Origin: Salarchaeum japonicum_A
GTDB taxonomy: Archaea > Halobacteriota > Halobacteria > Halobacteriales > Halobacteriaceae
Reading direction: 5' to 3'
DNA: 64,000 nt
Assembly (NCBI RefSeq): GCF_049705945.1
Contig: NZ_JBNAMV010000004.1
Span: 1,550,001-1,614,000, forward strand
Position numbers and translations under genes: made by a program. This document shows positions 9,310 through 16,847 of the stretch, piece after piece. The notes below the pieces were generated by a model. The model was given only the letters and a program-made list of their open reading frames with translations, searched no databases and had not been told where the DNA came from. Positions within the stretch are counted from its first letter, which is position 1, and each line of letters opens with the position of its first letter.

Positions 9310-9432
9310 ATGAGTGGACGGGACTTGCCGACGTGTCCGATGTGTGAGTCCGAACTCCTGAAGCGTCACTGCAAGTACGTCTGTCCCCAGCACGGCGTGC
9401 TCGCGGACTGCAGCGACCCGTTCACGCCCTGA
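9310..9432 (+). CDS. Small zinc-finger protein (40 aa)
   Basis: The ATG at 9310 encodes a 40-aa protein with CPMC near residue 9 and a HCKYVCPQHG motif near residue 20, followed by DCSD. The four Cys/His ligands suggest a single zinc site. Tiny zinc-finger proteins of this kind are common in haloarchaea, but I cannot assign a target. It is divergent from the lipoprotein gene and 50 bases upstream of a winged-helix gene on the same strand. Confidence 0.7.
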   Translation: MSGRDLPTCPMCESELLKRHCKYVCPQHGVLADCSDPFTP

Positions 9433-9482
9433 CTTCTGCCGGCACCCGACTGCTTTTGCGGGAGAGGGTCGAACTGACGGGT

Positions 9483-9842
9483 ATGGAGGAGTGGAGCGAG
9501 TCGTGGTCGCCGTCGGCCGCCGTGGACGGCGAGCGATCGCCCGACCCTGGTGCGTCGAGCGAGGCGTTCGGGGCGCTCGCGAACGAGGTCCGCGTCACCG
9601 TGCTCGTGCGGTTGGTGCGTGCGGAACGCGACGGCGAGACACCGGTTCCGTTCTCGGACCTGCACGCGGCGGCCGACACGGATAGTTCGGCGGGGTTCGC
9701 GTACCACCTCCGACAGTTGACGGGCTGGTTCGTGGAGAAGACGCCCGACGGCTACGTGCTGACCGACGCGGGGCGGCGCGCGGCCGACGCGGTTCTCTCC
9801 GGTGCGTTCCTCGACAAGGACGGCGCGCGGCGCGCGAGCTAA
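9483..9842 (+). CDS. Winged-helix (ArsR-like) transcriptional regulator
   Basis: The 119-aa protein starts at ATG 9483. It contains the pattern FGALANEVRVTVLVRLV, then FSDLHAAAD, then FAYHLRQLTGWFVEKTPDGYVLTDAGRRAA, which is the helix-turn-helix and wing of ArsR-like regulators. No metal-binding cysteines are present, so it is not a classical metal sensor. The ligand and targets are unknown. It is convergent with the short-chain dehydrogenase gene. Confidence 0.8.
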   Translation: MEEWSESWSPSAAVDGERSPDPGASSEAFGALANEVRVTVLVRLVRAERDGETPVPFSDLHAAADTDSSAGFAYHLRQLTGWFVEKTPDGYVLTDAGRRAADAVLSGAFLDKDGARRAS

Positions 9843-9934
9843 CGAGTACGAACACGCAAGCCGGCTTCCCGGTGGTCGAACTGGTCGTCGTGTGCCCGTC
9901 CGTCAAATAATTGCTGTGGGGTCGTCGCGCGATT

Positions 9935-10690
9935 CTACTGCACCAGCAGTCCGCCGTCGACGATGATCGGCTGACCCATCACGTACGAGGACTCCTCGGA
10001 GCACAGCCAGACGACCGTGTTAGCTATCTCCCGCGGATCTCCGAGGCGGCCAGCAGGGATTCCTGCCGTGATGCGGTCCATCTCGTCCGCGTTTTCCTCG
10101 CCCGCCTGTTGGACCATCGGCGTGTCGATGACGCCCGGACAGACGGCGTTGAATCGAATTCCGTCGTCGGCGTAATCGACGGTCGCGCGCCGCGTCAGCC
10201 CGATGACGCCGTGTTTACTCGCGGCGTAGTGCGCGCTCCCGTTCGCGCTCACGCCGGCGACCGACGAGGTGTTGACGATTGCGCCGCCGCCGCGTTCGAT
10301 CATCTCCGGTATTTCGGCTTTCAGGCACCGCCAGACGCCCTTCAGGTTCACGTCGATCATCCGATCCCACTCGTCCTCGTCGTAGTCGGCGAGGCGAGCG
10401 CCTTCCTCCGCGATGCCCGCGTTGTTGTGCGCGAAGTCGAGCCCGCCGTACTCGTCGAGCGCCGTCTGCACCATCGCGGCTACGTCGTCCGAATCGGTGA
10501 CGTCGGTGTTGACGAACGTCGCTTCACCGCCGTCTCCTTCGATCATCTCGACTGTCTCGTGACCGCCGTCCGCGTCAACGTCGGCGACGACGACCTTCGC
10601 TCCCGCCTCGGCGAACCGGACCGACGACTGCCGCCCTATTCCCGAGCCTCCGCCAGTAACGACCGCAACGCCGTCTTGTATTCCCTTCAT
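9935..10690 (-). CDS. Short-chain dehydrogenase/reductase (SDR family)
   Basis: The 251-aa cytoplasmic oxidoreductase has the nucleotide-binding TGGGSGIGR motif near residue 12, NNAG near residue 90, the catalytic Ser-Tyr-Lys set in SSVAG and YAASK, and a PMV-type substrate loop. The Asp after the second strand (VVADVDAD) suggests a preference for NAD over NADP, by family rules. The substrate cannot be deduced; 3-oxoacyl-ACP reductase and glucose dehydrogenase are typical annotations for such proteins. The promoter region carries a perfect 16-bp palindrome. Confidence 0.88.
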   Translation of the reverse strand: MKGIQDGVAVVTGGGSGIGRQSSVRFAEAGAKVVVADVDADGGHETVEMIEGDGGEATFVNTDVTDSDDVAAMVQTALDEYGGLDFAHNNAGIAEEGARLADYDEDEWDRMIDVNLKGVWRCLKAEIPEMIERGGGAIVNTSSVAGVSANGSAHYAASKHGVIGLTRRATVDYADDGIRFNAVCPGVIDTPMVQQAGEENADEMDRITAGIPAGRLGDPREIANTVVWLCSEESSYVMGQPIIVDGGLLVQ

Positions 10691-10702
10691 GGTATCAGTC
10701 GC

Positions 10703-10718
10703 CGCGTCCGCGGACGCG
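10703..10718. promoter_or_regulatory. 16-bp perfect palindrome, candidate operator of the SDR gene
   Basis: CGCGTCCGCGGACGCG is self-complementary. It lies between the SDR start codon (10690) and an AT-rich box (ATTATATC on the minus strand, 10738-10745), at about the expected transcription start. This is the position where a dimeric repressor would block initiation. No regulator can be named from the sequence. Confidence 0.5.
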
Positions 10719-10818
10719 ACAGTATACCTGTTTGGGATATAATGTGAAATATTTACCGCAGATTCTGAGAAGCGGTTTTTATTGCAGGTATCTTCGTTTC
10801 TCGGACTTTCCCGTCCGG

Positions 10819-11481
10819 CTACTGCTCCGCGAACGTCGCGCCGGTCGCGGTGACGGTGACGGTCTCCGTGGGGTGGTCGTCGCCGGCCGCGGCGTCGAGC
10901 GCTTCACGCGCGAGCTTTTCGGCTTCTCCGGTGTCGAGTCCGCTTTCGTAGGTTTCTTCGAGGTAGTCCTGTGCGTTCGGTGCGCCGTTCCCGAGGGCGT
11001 TCGCGCGCCACTCGCGGGTCGCGCCCGAGGGGTCTACTTCGACGAGCGTCGGGCCGTCGCCGTCTCCGGCGACGAGCAGCGCGGTTCCGTACGGCCGCGC
11101 GCCCCTGGACTGCGTGCGTTCTTGGACGTGGTCGGCGAGCGCGGTGGCGAGCGCGTCCGCGGGCATCGGCTCCTCGTATCGCACGCGCTCCTCCTGGGCA
11201 GTCTGGCGAGCGATGTCGACGAGGCGGCGGGCGTCCGCGGCGTGCCCGGCGGTGCCGACGGCGAGGTGGTCGTCCACGCGGTGGAGCTTCTCGATGCTGT
11301 CCGTCTCGACGAGCGGCGACCCGCCATCGGGCGCGGCGGCGAGGACGACCGCGTCGTCGCCGCGGACGCCGACGACGGGCGCGCCCTGCCCGACGGCCTC
11401 CCGGGCGTACTCGACCTGATAGAGCCGGCCGTCCGGCGAGAAGATGGTCGTCCCGCGGTCGTACGCCTGCTGATTCTCCAT
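10819..11481 (-). CDS. psmA: Proteasome alpha subunit (paralogue)
   Basis: The alpha subunit forms the outer rings of the 20S proteasome and gates substrate entry. The 220-aa protein starts with the alpha signature YDRGTTIFSPDGRLYQVEYA, and lacks the N-terminal threonine nucleophile of beta subunits. Its start lies two bases after the end of the beta-subunit gene, so the two are almost certainly cotranscribed. It is somewhat short at the C-terminus for the family (usually about 240-260 aa), and an acidic HbYX-binding region was not examined. It could be an additional alpha subunit alongside a standard one elsewhere. Confidence 0.9.
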   Translation of the reverse strand: MENQQAYDRGTTIFSPDGRLYQVEYAREAVGQGAPVVGVRGDDAVVLAAAPDGGSPLVETDSIEKLHRVDDHLAVGTAGHAADARRLVDIARQTAQEERVRYEEPMPADALATALADHVQERTQSRGARPYGTALLVAGDGDGPTLVEVDPSGATREWRANALGNGAPNAQDYLEETYESGLDTGEAEKLAREALDAAAGDDHPTETVTVTATGATFAEQ

Positions 11482-11482
11482 C

Positions 11483-12169
11483 TCAGACCACCTCCCCGGG
11501 GTCGGCGTACTCTTCGACCTGCACGTCCTCCTGGGTGACGGTGGCGACGGCGACGCCGTTCCCGCTCGCGGTGTCGCGCTCGCTCGCGCTTCCGACCGCG
11601 GACGCCGCGACGGACCGCGCGTCCTCGGTCGTGAGGTCGCCGCGGTAGGTGTCTTCGAGCGCGCCGTACGCGAGCTGCATTCCGCTCCCGCCGGCGGCGT
11701 ACGTGTCGCGGAGCACGCCGCCCGCGCCGTCGATTTCGAAGACGTAGCCGCCCGTGTCGTCGACGCCGCCCAGCAGGGGACTGACCTGCAGACCGGAGTT
11801 CAGGAGGACGTTCCCTGCGAGCGTGGAGAGCGCGGTTATCGACGGGTCGGTACCGCGGCGGTCGGCATACAGGCGGGTTTCGGCGCGGAGGACGCGCACG
11901 AACTGCTGGAGGTGGCCGACGGTGCCGGAGAGCGCCGCGGCGGCGGTCGGATGGACGGGTTCGACCTTCCGCACGTGCTTGTTGGTGACGACGCGACCGC
12001 CGATGCTGGCGCGCCGGTCGGCCGCGAGCACGACGCCCTCGTCAGCGACGACGCCGACGACGGTGGTTCCGGTCTCCGCGCCCTCTCCGGGGTCGGGCGA
12101 GACGAGGCCGGGGTTCGATTCGTGGAGCGCTCGCCGACCGACGGGGTCGGGTTCCTGTGGTGTCTCCAT
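11483..12169 (-). CDS. psmB: Proteasome beta subunit
   Basis: The beta subunit provides the proteolytic threonine of the 20S core. From ATG 12169 the product is 228 aa with a propeptide of about 35 residues ending ETG before TTVVGVVADEG. Autocatalytic cleavage would expose the first threonine. The catalytic Asp is in LAADRRAS (mature Asp17); the conserved lysine lies in NKHVRKVEPV, displaced by one residue because this loop is one residue longer than in well-known homologues. It is the first gene of a psmB-psmA pair. The frame continues far upstream without a start context and is not used. Confidence 0.92.
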   Translation of the reverse strand: METPQEPDPVGRRALHESNPGLVSPDPGEGAETGTTVVGVVADEGVVLAADRRASIGGRVVTNKHVRKVEPVHPTAAAALSGTVGHLQQFVRVLRAETRLYADRRGTDPSITALSTLAGNVLLNSGLQVSPLLGGVDDTGGYVFEIDGAGGVLRDTYAAGGSGMQLAYGALEDTYRGDLTTEDARSVAASAVGSASERDTASGNGVAVATVTQEDVQVEEYADPGEVV

Positions 12170-12204
12170 ACGCCTGCTTGGGCCGACCCACGCAAATATG
12201 TTAG

Positions 12205-12220
12205 CTAAAATATATTTTAG
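12205..12220 (-). promoter_or_regulatory. psmB: Palindromic TATA box of the proteasome genes
   Basis: CTAAAATATATTTTAG is a perfect 16-bp palindrome centred about 43 bases upstream of the psmB ATG. A start site about 27 bases downstream would give a leader of roughly 15-20 nt. The element overlaps the stop codon of the upstream VTT-family gene. Confidence 0.6.
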
Positions 12221-12846
12221 CGGCGGCGCGAACGATACAGCGGCCCGGCGAGCAACAGGACGGCGAAGAGGACGCATGCGCCGACGAGCATCGGGTCGAA
12301 CGCGTTCTGGAGACTGAACGAGTCGAGGGACGCACCGATACCGACCGCCGCGACCGTCCACGGGAACTCGCCAACCAGCGTCCCGACGACGAACGCGCGG
12401 ACGGGGACGCCGGCGATGCCCGCGCCCGTCGACACGACCTCCGCGGGCGTCGGCGCGAGCCGCGCCGCAATCACGCCGCGAGTGTCGCCCGCGGCCGCGA
12501 AGTACTGCTCGCCGCCCGACCGCACGCTGCCGAGCACGCTGCCCGTGGTCGGCAGGCGGCCGCCGACGTAGTACGGGAGCAGGCTCGTTCCGACCGCGCC
12601 CACGAGCGCGACCGGCACGCCGAGCACGAGCCCGTACTTGTACCCGACGAGCACGGAGAGCGCGGACACCGGCCACGCGAGGAACGGCCGCACGGCGTAC
12701 AGCGCCACGAGTATCACGGGAAACCACGGGCTCGCCACGACGCCCCGAACCCGCGCCAGCACGCTGTCCGGCACGAACAGGGCGAGCGCGAGCACGCCCA
12801 GGCCCGCCACCGCCGCCAACACGGTCCGCCGCGACACCGACACCAT
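12217..12846 (-). CDS. VTT-domain (TVP38/TMEM64, DedA-like) membrane protein
   Basis: The 209-aa protein has an N-terminal membrane helix after RRTV, further hydrophobic segments, and the family-typical stretches GYKYGLVLG and APTPAEVVSTGAGIAGVPVRAFVVGTLVGEFPWT, the second being the re-entrant helix region. Family members work in lipid scrambling or membrane homeostasis; the substrate here is unknown. ATG 12846 is chosen because the upstream frame overlaps the divergent gene. Its stop lies inside the psmB promoter, so transcription may read through into the proteasome pair. Confidence 0.8.
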   Translation of the reverse strand: MVSVSRRTVLAAVAGLGVLALALFVPDSVLARVRGVVASPWFPVILVALYAVRPFLAWPVSALSVLVGYKYGLVLGVPVALVGAVGTSLLPYYVGGRLPTTGSVLGSVRSGGEQYFAAAGDTRGVIAARLAPTPAEVVSTGAGIAGVPVRAFVVGTLVGEFPWTVAAVGIGASLDSFSLQNAFDPMLVGACVLFAVLLLAGPLYRSRRR

Positions 12847-12903
12847 ACGTCGAGTCCGGCGGCGAACGCTAAATGTCTTGTACTCCGCGCCGGGTTCTAC
12901 GGT

Positions 12904-13254
12904 ATGGACGCGGTCGACGCCGGCGTCGAACTCCTCGCCGCGATGGACGACGACGCGCTCTCCGTCGCCGACGCGGTAGACCGCCTCGAAGCCGTCACCA
13001 CCCACCCCGAGAAGACCCGTCGCATCCTCGACGAAGCCGAATCACGCGGCATCATCGACCGGGACGGCAGCGAAGTCCGATTCAGCAAGGGCGGCTACGG
13101 CGGCTTCGAACCCGACATCGTCACGAAAGAAGGCGAGTTCACGTGCCGGCGCTGCGGCACCGACATCTCCACGGGCTACTTCCTCGACCTCGACACGGGC
13201 GAACTCGGGCCGTTCGGGTCGTCGTGCGTCCGCAAAGTCACCGGTCGCGAATAG
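12904..13254 (+). CDS. Conserved haloarchaeal protein with Cys4 zinc site (DUF5830-like)
   Basis: The 116-aa protein has an N-terminal helical, winged-helix-like part (VADAVDRLEAVTTHPEKTRRILDEA) and a C-terminal zinc-binding part with CRRCG and a later SSCVRKVTG. It resembles the haloarchaeal DUF5830 group; this is from memory and not proved. It ends convergently with the following minus-strand gene, overlapping it by 17 bases. A nucleic-acid-binding role is plausible but inferred. Confidence 0.65.
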   Translation: MDAVDAGVELLAAMDDDALSVADAVDRLEAVTTHPEKTRRILDEAESRGIIDRDGSEVRFSKGGYGGFEPDIVTKEGEFTCRRCGTDISTGYFLDLDTGELGPFGSSCVRKVTGRE

Positions 13255-14287
13255 TCTCCCGCAGCGATTCGATGCGCTCGCGCTGCTCGTCCAGGAGCGC
13301 CGACTGCTCGGCGACCAACTCCTCCTGCTCCGCGATGTACTCCGCCTGGCGCTCCACCGTCTCCGCGAGGTCGTCCACGTCCTCACGCAGCGCCTCGACA
13401 TCCACTGACGGCTCGGAGGCCGATTCCCGCCCGGATTCGGATTCGGACTCGGATTCCGGTTCCGCCCTCGGTTCCGGCTCCGACTCTGGTTCTTCCGCCG
13501 CCACTTGTGCGGTCGCCTGACCGCCGGGCGCGCTCGACTCCGCCGGGGCGTCCGCTTCGCGGTCTTCGGCGTCGTCGCGGCCGCCGAGCGGTTCGAGGTC
13601 GTCGTTGTCGAACGCCACCGTGCCCGCCGACTCGTCGACCGGCCGGTCGCTCGCCACCGCGCGTCGGAACTCCTGATAGCTGTCCGCGTCGTGCGCCGCG
13701 AACAGCGCGTCCTCAACGGTCTCCCGCACGTCTCGGAAGGAGTCGTTCGGCGCCTTGATGCGCTGCGTGCGCCCCGTGGTTTCGAGGACGAGCTGGCTCG
13801 CGACGTTCCCCTCCTCCGTGTCGATATCCGTTACTTCGTCGAAGACGATTTCCTCGTAGTCCTCGTCCCAGACCGCCGCGCCGACGTGCTTCACGAGGCG
13901 GTCGCTCGTCACGATGAGCGTGAGTTCGCTGAACCGATACGTTCGCTTCACCGTCTCGCCCGCCGCGGTCACGCTCGCGTGATTCAGCACGCCCGCGATA
14001 ATCGGATGGAGCGCGTCGTCCAGCTTCCCCGCCGGCACCGTCAGCGTCTCCTCGCCCTCCAGCCCGTAATCCAGCGTTATCTTCGACTTCCGCCGCCCCT
14101 CCGACACCGTGATTCGCTCGGCGGCGTGCGGGTACTCCGTCACCGACTCGTCGCTCAGCAGGCCGTCCGCCCGGTACGCGAGCGTGCGGGTCGCCGTGAC
14201 GAACAACGCGTCCTCGCCCCGGAGCGGGATTCGCGCCGCGACGCTCTCACCGTCGAGCACCGCGTCCACGGCCGCAGGTACGTCCAT
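13238..14287 (-). CDS. Conserved haloarchaeal protein, PH-like N-terminus with C-terminal coiled coil (DUF7115-like)
   Basis: The product is about 349 aa from ATG 14287 (an ATG at 14314 is also possible). Residues 1-200 look like a duplicated PH-type fold with alternating strands (DALFVTATRTLAYRADG, LTLIVTSDRLVKHVGAAVW). An acidic, Pro/Ser/Glu-rich linker with SESESES repeats follows, and the last 60 residues form a coiled coil (LREDVDDLAETVERQ onward). No transmembrane segment is visible. Function is unknown. Confidence 0.65.
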   Translation of the reverse strand: MDVPAAVDAVLDGESVAARIPLRGEDALFVTATRTLAYRADGLLSDESVTEYPHAAERITVSEGRRKSKITLDYGLEGEETLTVPAGKLDDALHPIIAGVLNHASVTAAGETVKRTYRFSELTLIVTSDRLVKHVGAAVWDEDYEEIVFDEVTDIDTEEGNVASQLVLETTGRTQRIKAPNDSFRDVRETVEDALFAAHDADSYQEFRRAVASDRPVDESAGTVAFDNDDLEPLGGRDDAEDREADAPAESSAPGGQATAQVAAEEPESEPEPRAEPESESESESGRESASEPSVDVEALREDVDDLAETVERQAEYIAEQEELVAEQSALLDEQRERIESLRETIRDR

Positions 14288-14347
14288 ACCCCGGAAAAAC
14301 GCACCTGCAGACATAAACCCGGCGGGTCACCCGAAACAGATGAGAAC

Positions 14348-14355
14348 CTTAATAG
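14348..14355 (+). promoter_or_regulatory. TATA box of the tRNA-Met gene
   Basis: The AT-rich box CTTAATAG is centred about 28 bases upstream of the mature tRNA-Met 5' end, the normal distance for archaeal TBP-dependent tRNA promoters. It may also serve the divergent gene on the minus strand. Confidence 0.6.
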
Positions 14356-14380
14356 GCGACAGCCGTCTACCCGAAACCGA

Positions 14381-14533
14381 GCCCGGGTGGCTTAGTCTGG
14401 TCATAGCGCCGCACTCATAGGGTTCCGAGATTCGGTGCGGCAGCCATTCGGTGGCTGTGCGTGTCCCCCGAGGCCCGCCGAGCCTCGAACCTGGGACATG
14501 CGGAGGCCGAGGGTTCGAACCCCTCCCCGGGCA
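14381..14533 (+). tRNA. Elongator tRNA-Met (CAT) with intron
   Basis: Acceptor GCCCGGG pairs with CCCGGGC and is followed by A. The anticodon stem CCGCA/TGCGG encloses CTCATA-A, with anticodon CAT at 14416-14418. An intron of about 78 nt (14420-14497) begins one base after the anticodon, the canonical archaeal position for splicing at a bulge-helix-bulge. The T-arm is GAGGG-TTCGAAC-CCCTC. Long introns in elongator tRNA-Met are established in haloarchaea. Confidence 0.93.
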
Positions 14534-14680
14534 TTTTCTGACGAATCGACGAGCGTCAGCGAGACGTTCGTCGAAACGCCCCGAGAGGGTTCGAACGAGA
14601 CGAGTCGCAGCGGCCGACCCGTGGGAGGCCGACCGTCTCGACGTGGTTCACGCGAACGGAGTGAGCGTGCAGAACCCCCT

Positions 14681-14693
14681 CCCGGGCATTTTC
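14681..14693 (+). repeat. Duplicate of the tRNA-Met 3' tail
   Basis: CCCGGGCATTTTC repeats exactly the sequence at 14526-14538 (tRNA-Met 3' end plus flanking T-run), 155 bases downstream. The interval also holds GAGGGTTCGAAC near 14585, similar to the T-arm, and ACGCGAACGGAGTGAGCG, a GC-rich motif. The layout is that of a tRNA-tail duplication left by integration or by a small repeated element; no gene is present in 14534-14804. Confidence 0.65.
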
Positions 14694-14804
14694 ACAATCG
14701 TCGCTCGCGCTGGCGAGCGACAGCGCCCTGAAATTGTCGGGGCGGTCTCGTCGGGTGGTCCCCGGCGGGTGTTTTTATTTGCCGTGGATGTGTCGGTTGA
14801 GGTG

Positions 14805-15248
14805 ATGTACGACAGTATCCTCTTGGCGACGGACGGAAGCGAGGCTTCTGCGGAAGCGACCGAGCACGCGGTGGCGCTGGCGGAAGCCACTGGTGCGACG
14901 CTGCACGCGCTGTACGTGGTGGACGAGGACGTGTACTCGGCGTACTCTGGCGACGAGTACGTGCAGGAACACGAGGGACTGGAGAGCGGCCTGGAGGAGG
15001 AGGGCGAGGACGCGCTCGCGGAGGTCGCGGCGGCCGCCGACGGGAGTGTCGACGTGGTGACGGAGTTGGTGCACGGGACGCCGTCGGACGAGATTCTGGC
15101 GTACGGGAACGAGCACGACGTGGACCTTATCGTCGTCGGGACGCGTGAGCGCTCGGCGGCGTACCGGAACCTTCTCGGGAGCGTCACGGAGCGCGTCGTC
15201 CGCATCGCGTCGCGGCCGGTGACGGTCGTGAAGACCCAGATAGACTAG
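14805..15248 (+). CDS. Universal stress protein (UspA family)
   Basis: The 147-aa protein is a single Usp domain: N-terminal YDSILLATDGSEAS, then a helical middle, then DLIVVGTRERS and LLGSVTERVVRIASRPVTVVK. The usual nucleotide-binding signature G-2x-G-9x-G(S/T) is altered at the second glycine (GTRE), so ATP binding is uncertain. A TTTTTATTT box lies about 30 bases upstream of the ATG, consistent with a leaderless transcript. It ends four bases inside the convergent membrane-protein gene. Confidence 0.88.
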   Translation: MYDSILLATDGSEASAEATEHAVALAEATGATLHALYVVDEDVYSAYSGDEYVQEHEGLESGLEEEGEDALAEVAAAADGSVDVVTELVHGTPSDEILAYGNEHDVDLIVVGTRERSAAYRNLLGSVTERVVRIASRPVTVVKTQID

Positions 15249-15940
15249 CGGAGCGCGGCGACGCGCCGCCGGATAGCCGTTTCTATTTGCGGGCTCCAGT
15301 AGAGGGTGGCGAGCGCGACGACGTAGACGAGCGTGGAGGCGTCCCACGTGTAGGCGGTCGCGCCCGCGAACGTGCTCGCGCCGAGCAGGGGAACGAGGAG
15401 GCTCATCGTGCAGCCGACGCAGGAGAACAGACCGAGGACGGCGGACGCGACCATCCGGGTGGCGTCGAGCAGGCGCGCGTAGAGGACGTAGGCGAGCGCG
15501 AGATAGCCGATCGCTTTGAACGGGACGAGAGTGAGCTGCACGCCGAGTCCGCGGGCGGTGACGATGGGACCCCAGCCCGGCATCACCCACGAGACGGAGA
15601 ACGCCGTGCCGCCGTGCGGCGGATTGACGACCGGGAGGAAGAGCAGGCCGCCGACGGCGGCGAGCACGACGACGTAGCCCGTGGCGAGCAGTCCCGATGC
15701 GAGTCTGGTTCGCGGTTGGGGGTCGCGTTCGCGGACCCAACGGCGGGTGTGGACGACCGCGAGCAGGCCGAGGTTGATCCAGACGAACGGGTAGACGACG
15801 TACCGCGGTTCGGTCACCCACCCCGGCGTCAGCGCGGTGTAGAAGACGACGAGCGTGAGTTCGGACCAGACGACAACCGCCCAGACCGCGAGCGTCTGCG
15901 GGTCGACGCGGTCGAGAACGCTGGACGCTCGCGTAGCCAT
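15245..15940 (-). CDS. Haloarchaeal integral membrane protein (DUF7546-like)
   Basis: The 231-aa protein has about six or seven hydrophobic helices across its length. A short basic loop (HTRRWVRERDPQPRTR) separates the first and second halves. A SCVGCTMSLL motif inside a late helix places two cysteines in the membrane, where a metal or redox role is conceivable. Function is unknown. It overlaps the universal stress protein stop by four bases on the opposite strand. Confidence 0.65.
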   Translation of the reverse strand: MATRASSVLDRVDPQTLAVWAVVVWSELTLVVFYTALTPGWVTEPRYVVYPFVWINLGLLAVVHTRRWVRERDPQPRTRLASGLLATGYVVVLAAVGGLLFLPVVNPPHGGTAFSVSWVMPGWGPIVTARGLGVQLTLVPFKAIGYLALAYVLYARLLDATRMVASAVLGLFSCVGCTMSLLVPLLGASTFAGATAYTWDASTLVYVVALATLYWSPQIETAIRRRVAALR

Positions 15941-15980
15941 ACTCGAGGTTCGCGCTCCGGAGAGTAAAGCGGTCCGGAGT

Positions 15981-16403
15981 TCAGAGCGGGGCCGCGGCGG
16001 CGGCCGGCCGCACCGCGTCCGCTTCCTCGCGCCACGCGTCCGCCTTCGACTCCGCGATGTCGTCGACGACGCGGTCGACGCGCGTGCTCCCGGTGTGGAA
16101 CTCCGTGAACAACCGCATCAGGTCTTCCGCGACGTGGTGGGCGTCGCCGAGCGACGGCACCGCGGCGATCTGGATGGTCGTCACGTCCTCGGGGCCGCTG
16201 CCGTGCCGGAGGTCGACCCGGTAGCCCTTGTTCGACTCGTCCACGCGGTCCGGGACGCGGCCGGGCGCGAGCACGACCCAGATGTCGCGGTCGATGTGCT
16301 CGTACTCGACTACAGGGTGCGGGTCGTACTTGCGTCCCACGTCCTCCTCGTACTCGGGGTCGGCGTGTCGCCAGTTCGGCGGAACGGTCAACCCATCAGA
16401 CAT
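15981..16403 (-). CDS. Conserved hypothetical acidic protein
   Basis: From ATG 16403 the 140-aa protein begins MSDGLTVPPNWRHADPEYEED and contains VVEYEHIDRDIWVVLAPGRV, YRVDLRHGSG and a helical C-terminus. It has no signal, membrane helix or clear motif. The short upstream extension to 16427 is less likely. I do not recognise the family. Confidence 0.6.
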   Translation of the reverse strand: MSDGLTVPPNWRHADPEYEEDVGRKYDPHPVVEYEHIDRDIWVVLAPGRVPDRVDESNKGYRVDLRHGSGPEDVTTIQIAAVPSLGDAHHVAEDLMRLFTEFHTGSTRVDRVVDDIAESKADAWREEADAVRPAAAAAPL

Positions 16404-16478
16404 GTTTTGGTCTTCGCGCGGCTTCACTAAACCACTACTGGCCCGAACACACGCACTCGTCTCAGTCGCTCAAAACGC

Positions 16479-16518
16479 TCGATAAAACGTCTCGGGGTTT
16501 CTAATAATTCGATAAAAC
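16479..16518. repeat. Two direct repeats TCGATAAAAC
   Basis: TCGATAAAAC occurs at 16479-16488 and again at 16509-16518, 30 bases apart, in the 210-base gap between two genes. Read on the minus strand each copy is GTTTTATCGA, promoter-like, but both lie over 75 bases from the minus-strand start codon. The role is unknown. Confidence 0.4.
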
Positions 16519-16613
16519 ATCCCGTGTCGCGCTCGCGGAGCGCGTGAAACGTCCTGAAACCACGCCAACGGTTGGCCCGTTATATGGGGATGGGTGGTGT
16601 AGACGTAATCGTG

Positions 16614-16847
16614 ATGTCGAGTCCTCCAACCGCTCACGAGAACAGCCGCGTCGGGTCGCAAACCCTCCCCCTCGGCGTCCCGAGAGCCCTCGAAGCCGTC
16701 GGGTTCTGGAGCGCTGTCGCCCTCCCCTTCCTCTACGTCCCCCTGTTCGTGGCGGGACTCCCGTCGACGGACGCCCAAATCGCGTTCGTCGCGCTCGTCC
16801 TCGCGCACGCCGTGGCGCTCTTCCTCGGCCACGGCTACGAGGCCTAG
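16614..16847 (+). CDS. Small membrane protein (77 aa)
   Basis: The ATG at 16614 follows a TTATAT box at 16580-16585 by about 30 bases, indicating leaderless transcription. The product has a polar N-terminus and two predicted membrane helices (AVALPFLYVPLFVAG and IAFVALVLAHAVALFLG). No function can be assigned. It overlaps the end of ilvD on the opposite strand by four bases. Confidence 0.65.
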   Translation: MSSPPTAHENSRVGSQTLPLGVPRALEAVGFWSAVALPFLYVPLFVAGLPSTDAQIAFVALVLAHAVALFLGHGYEA

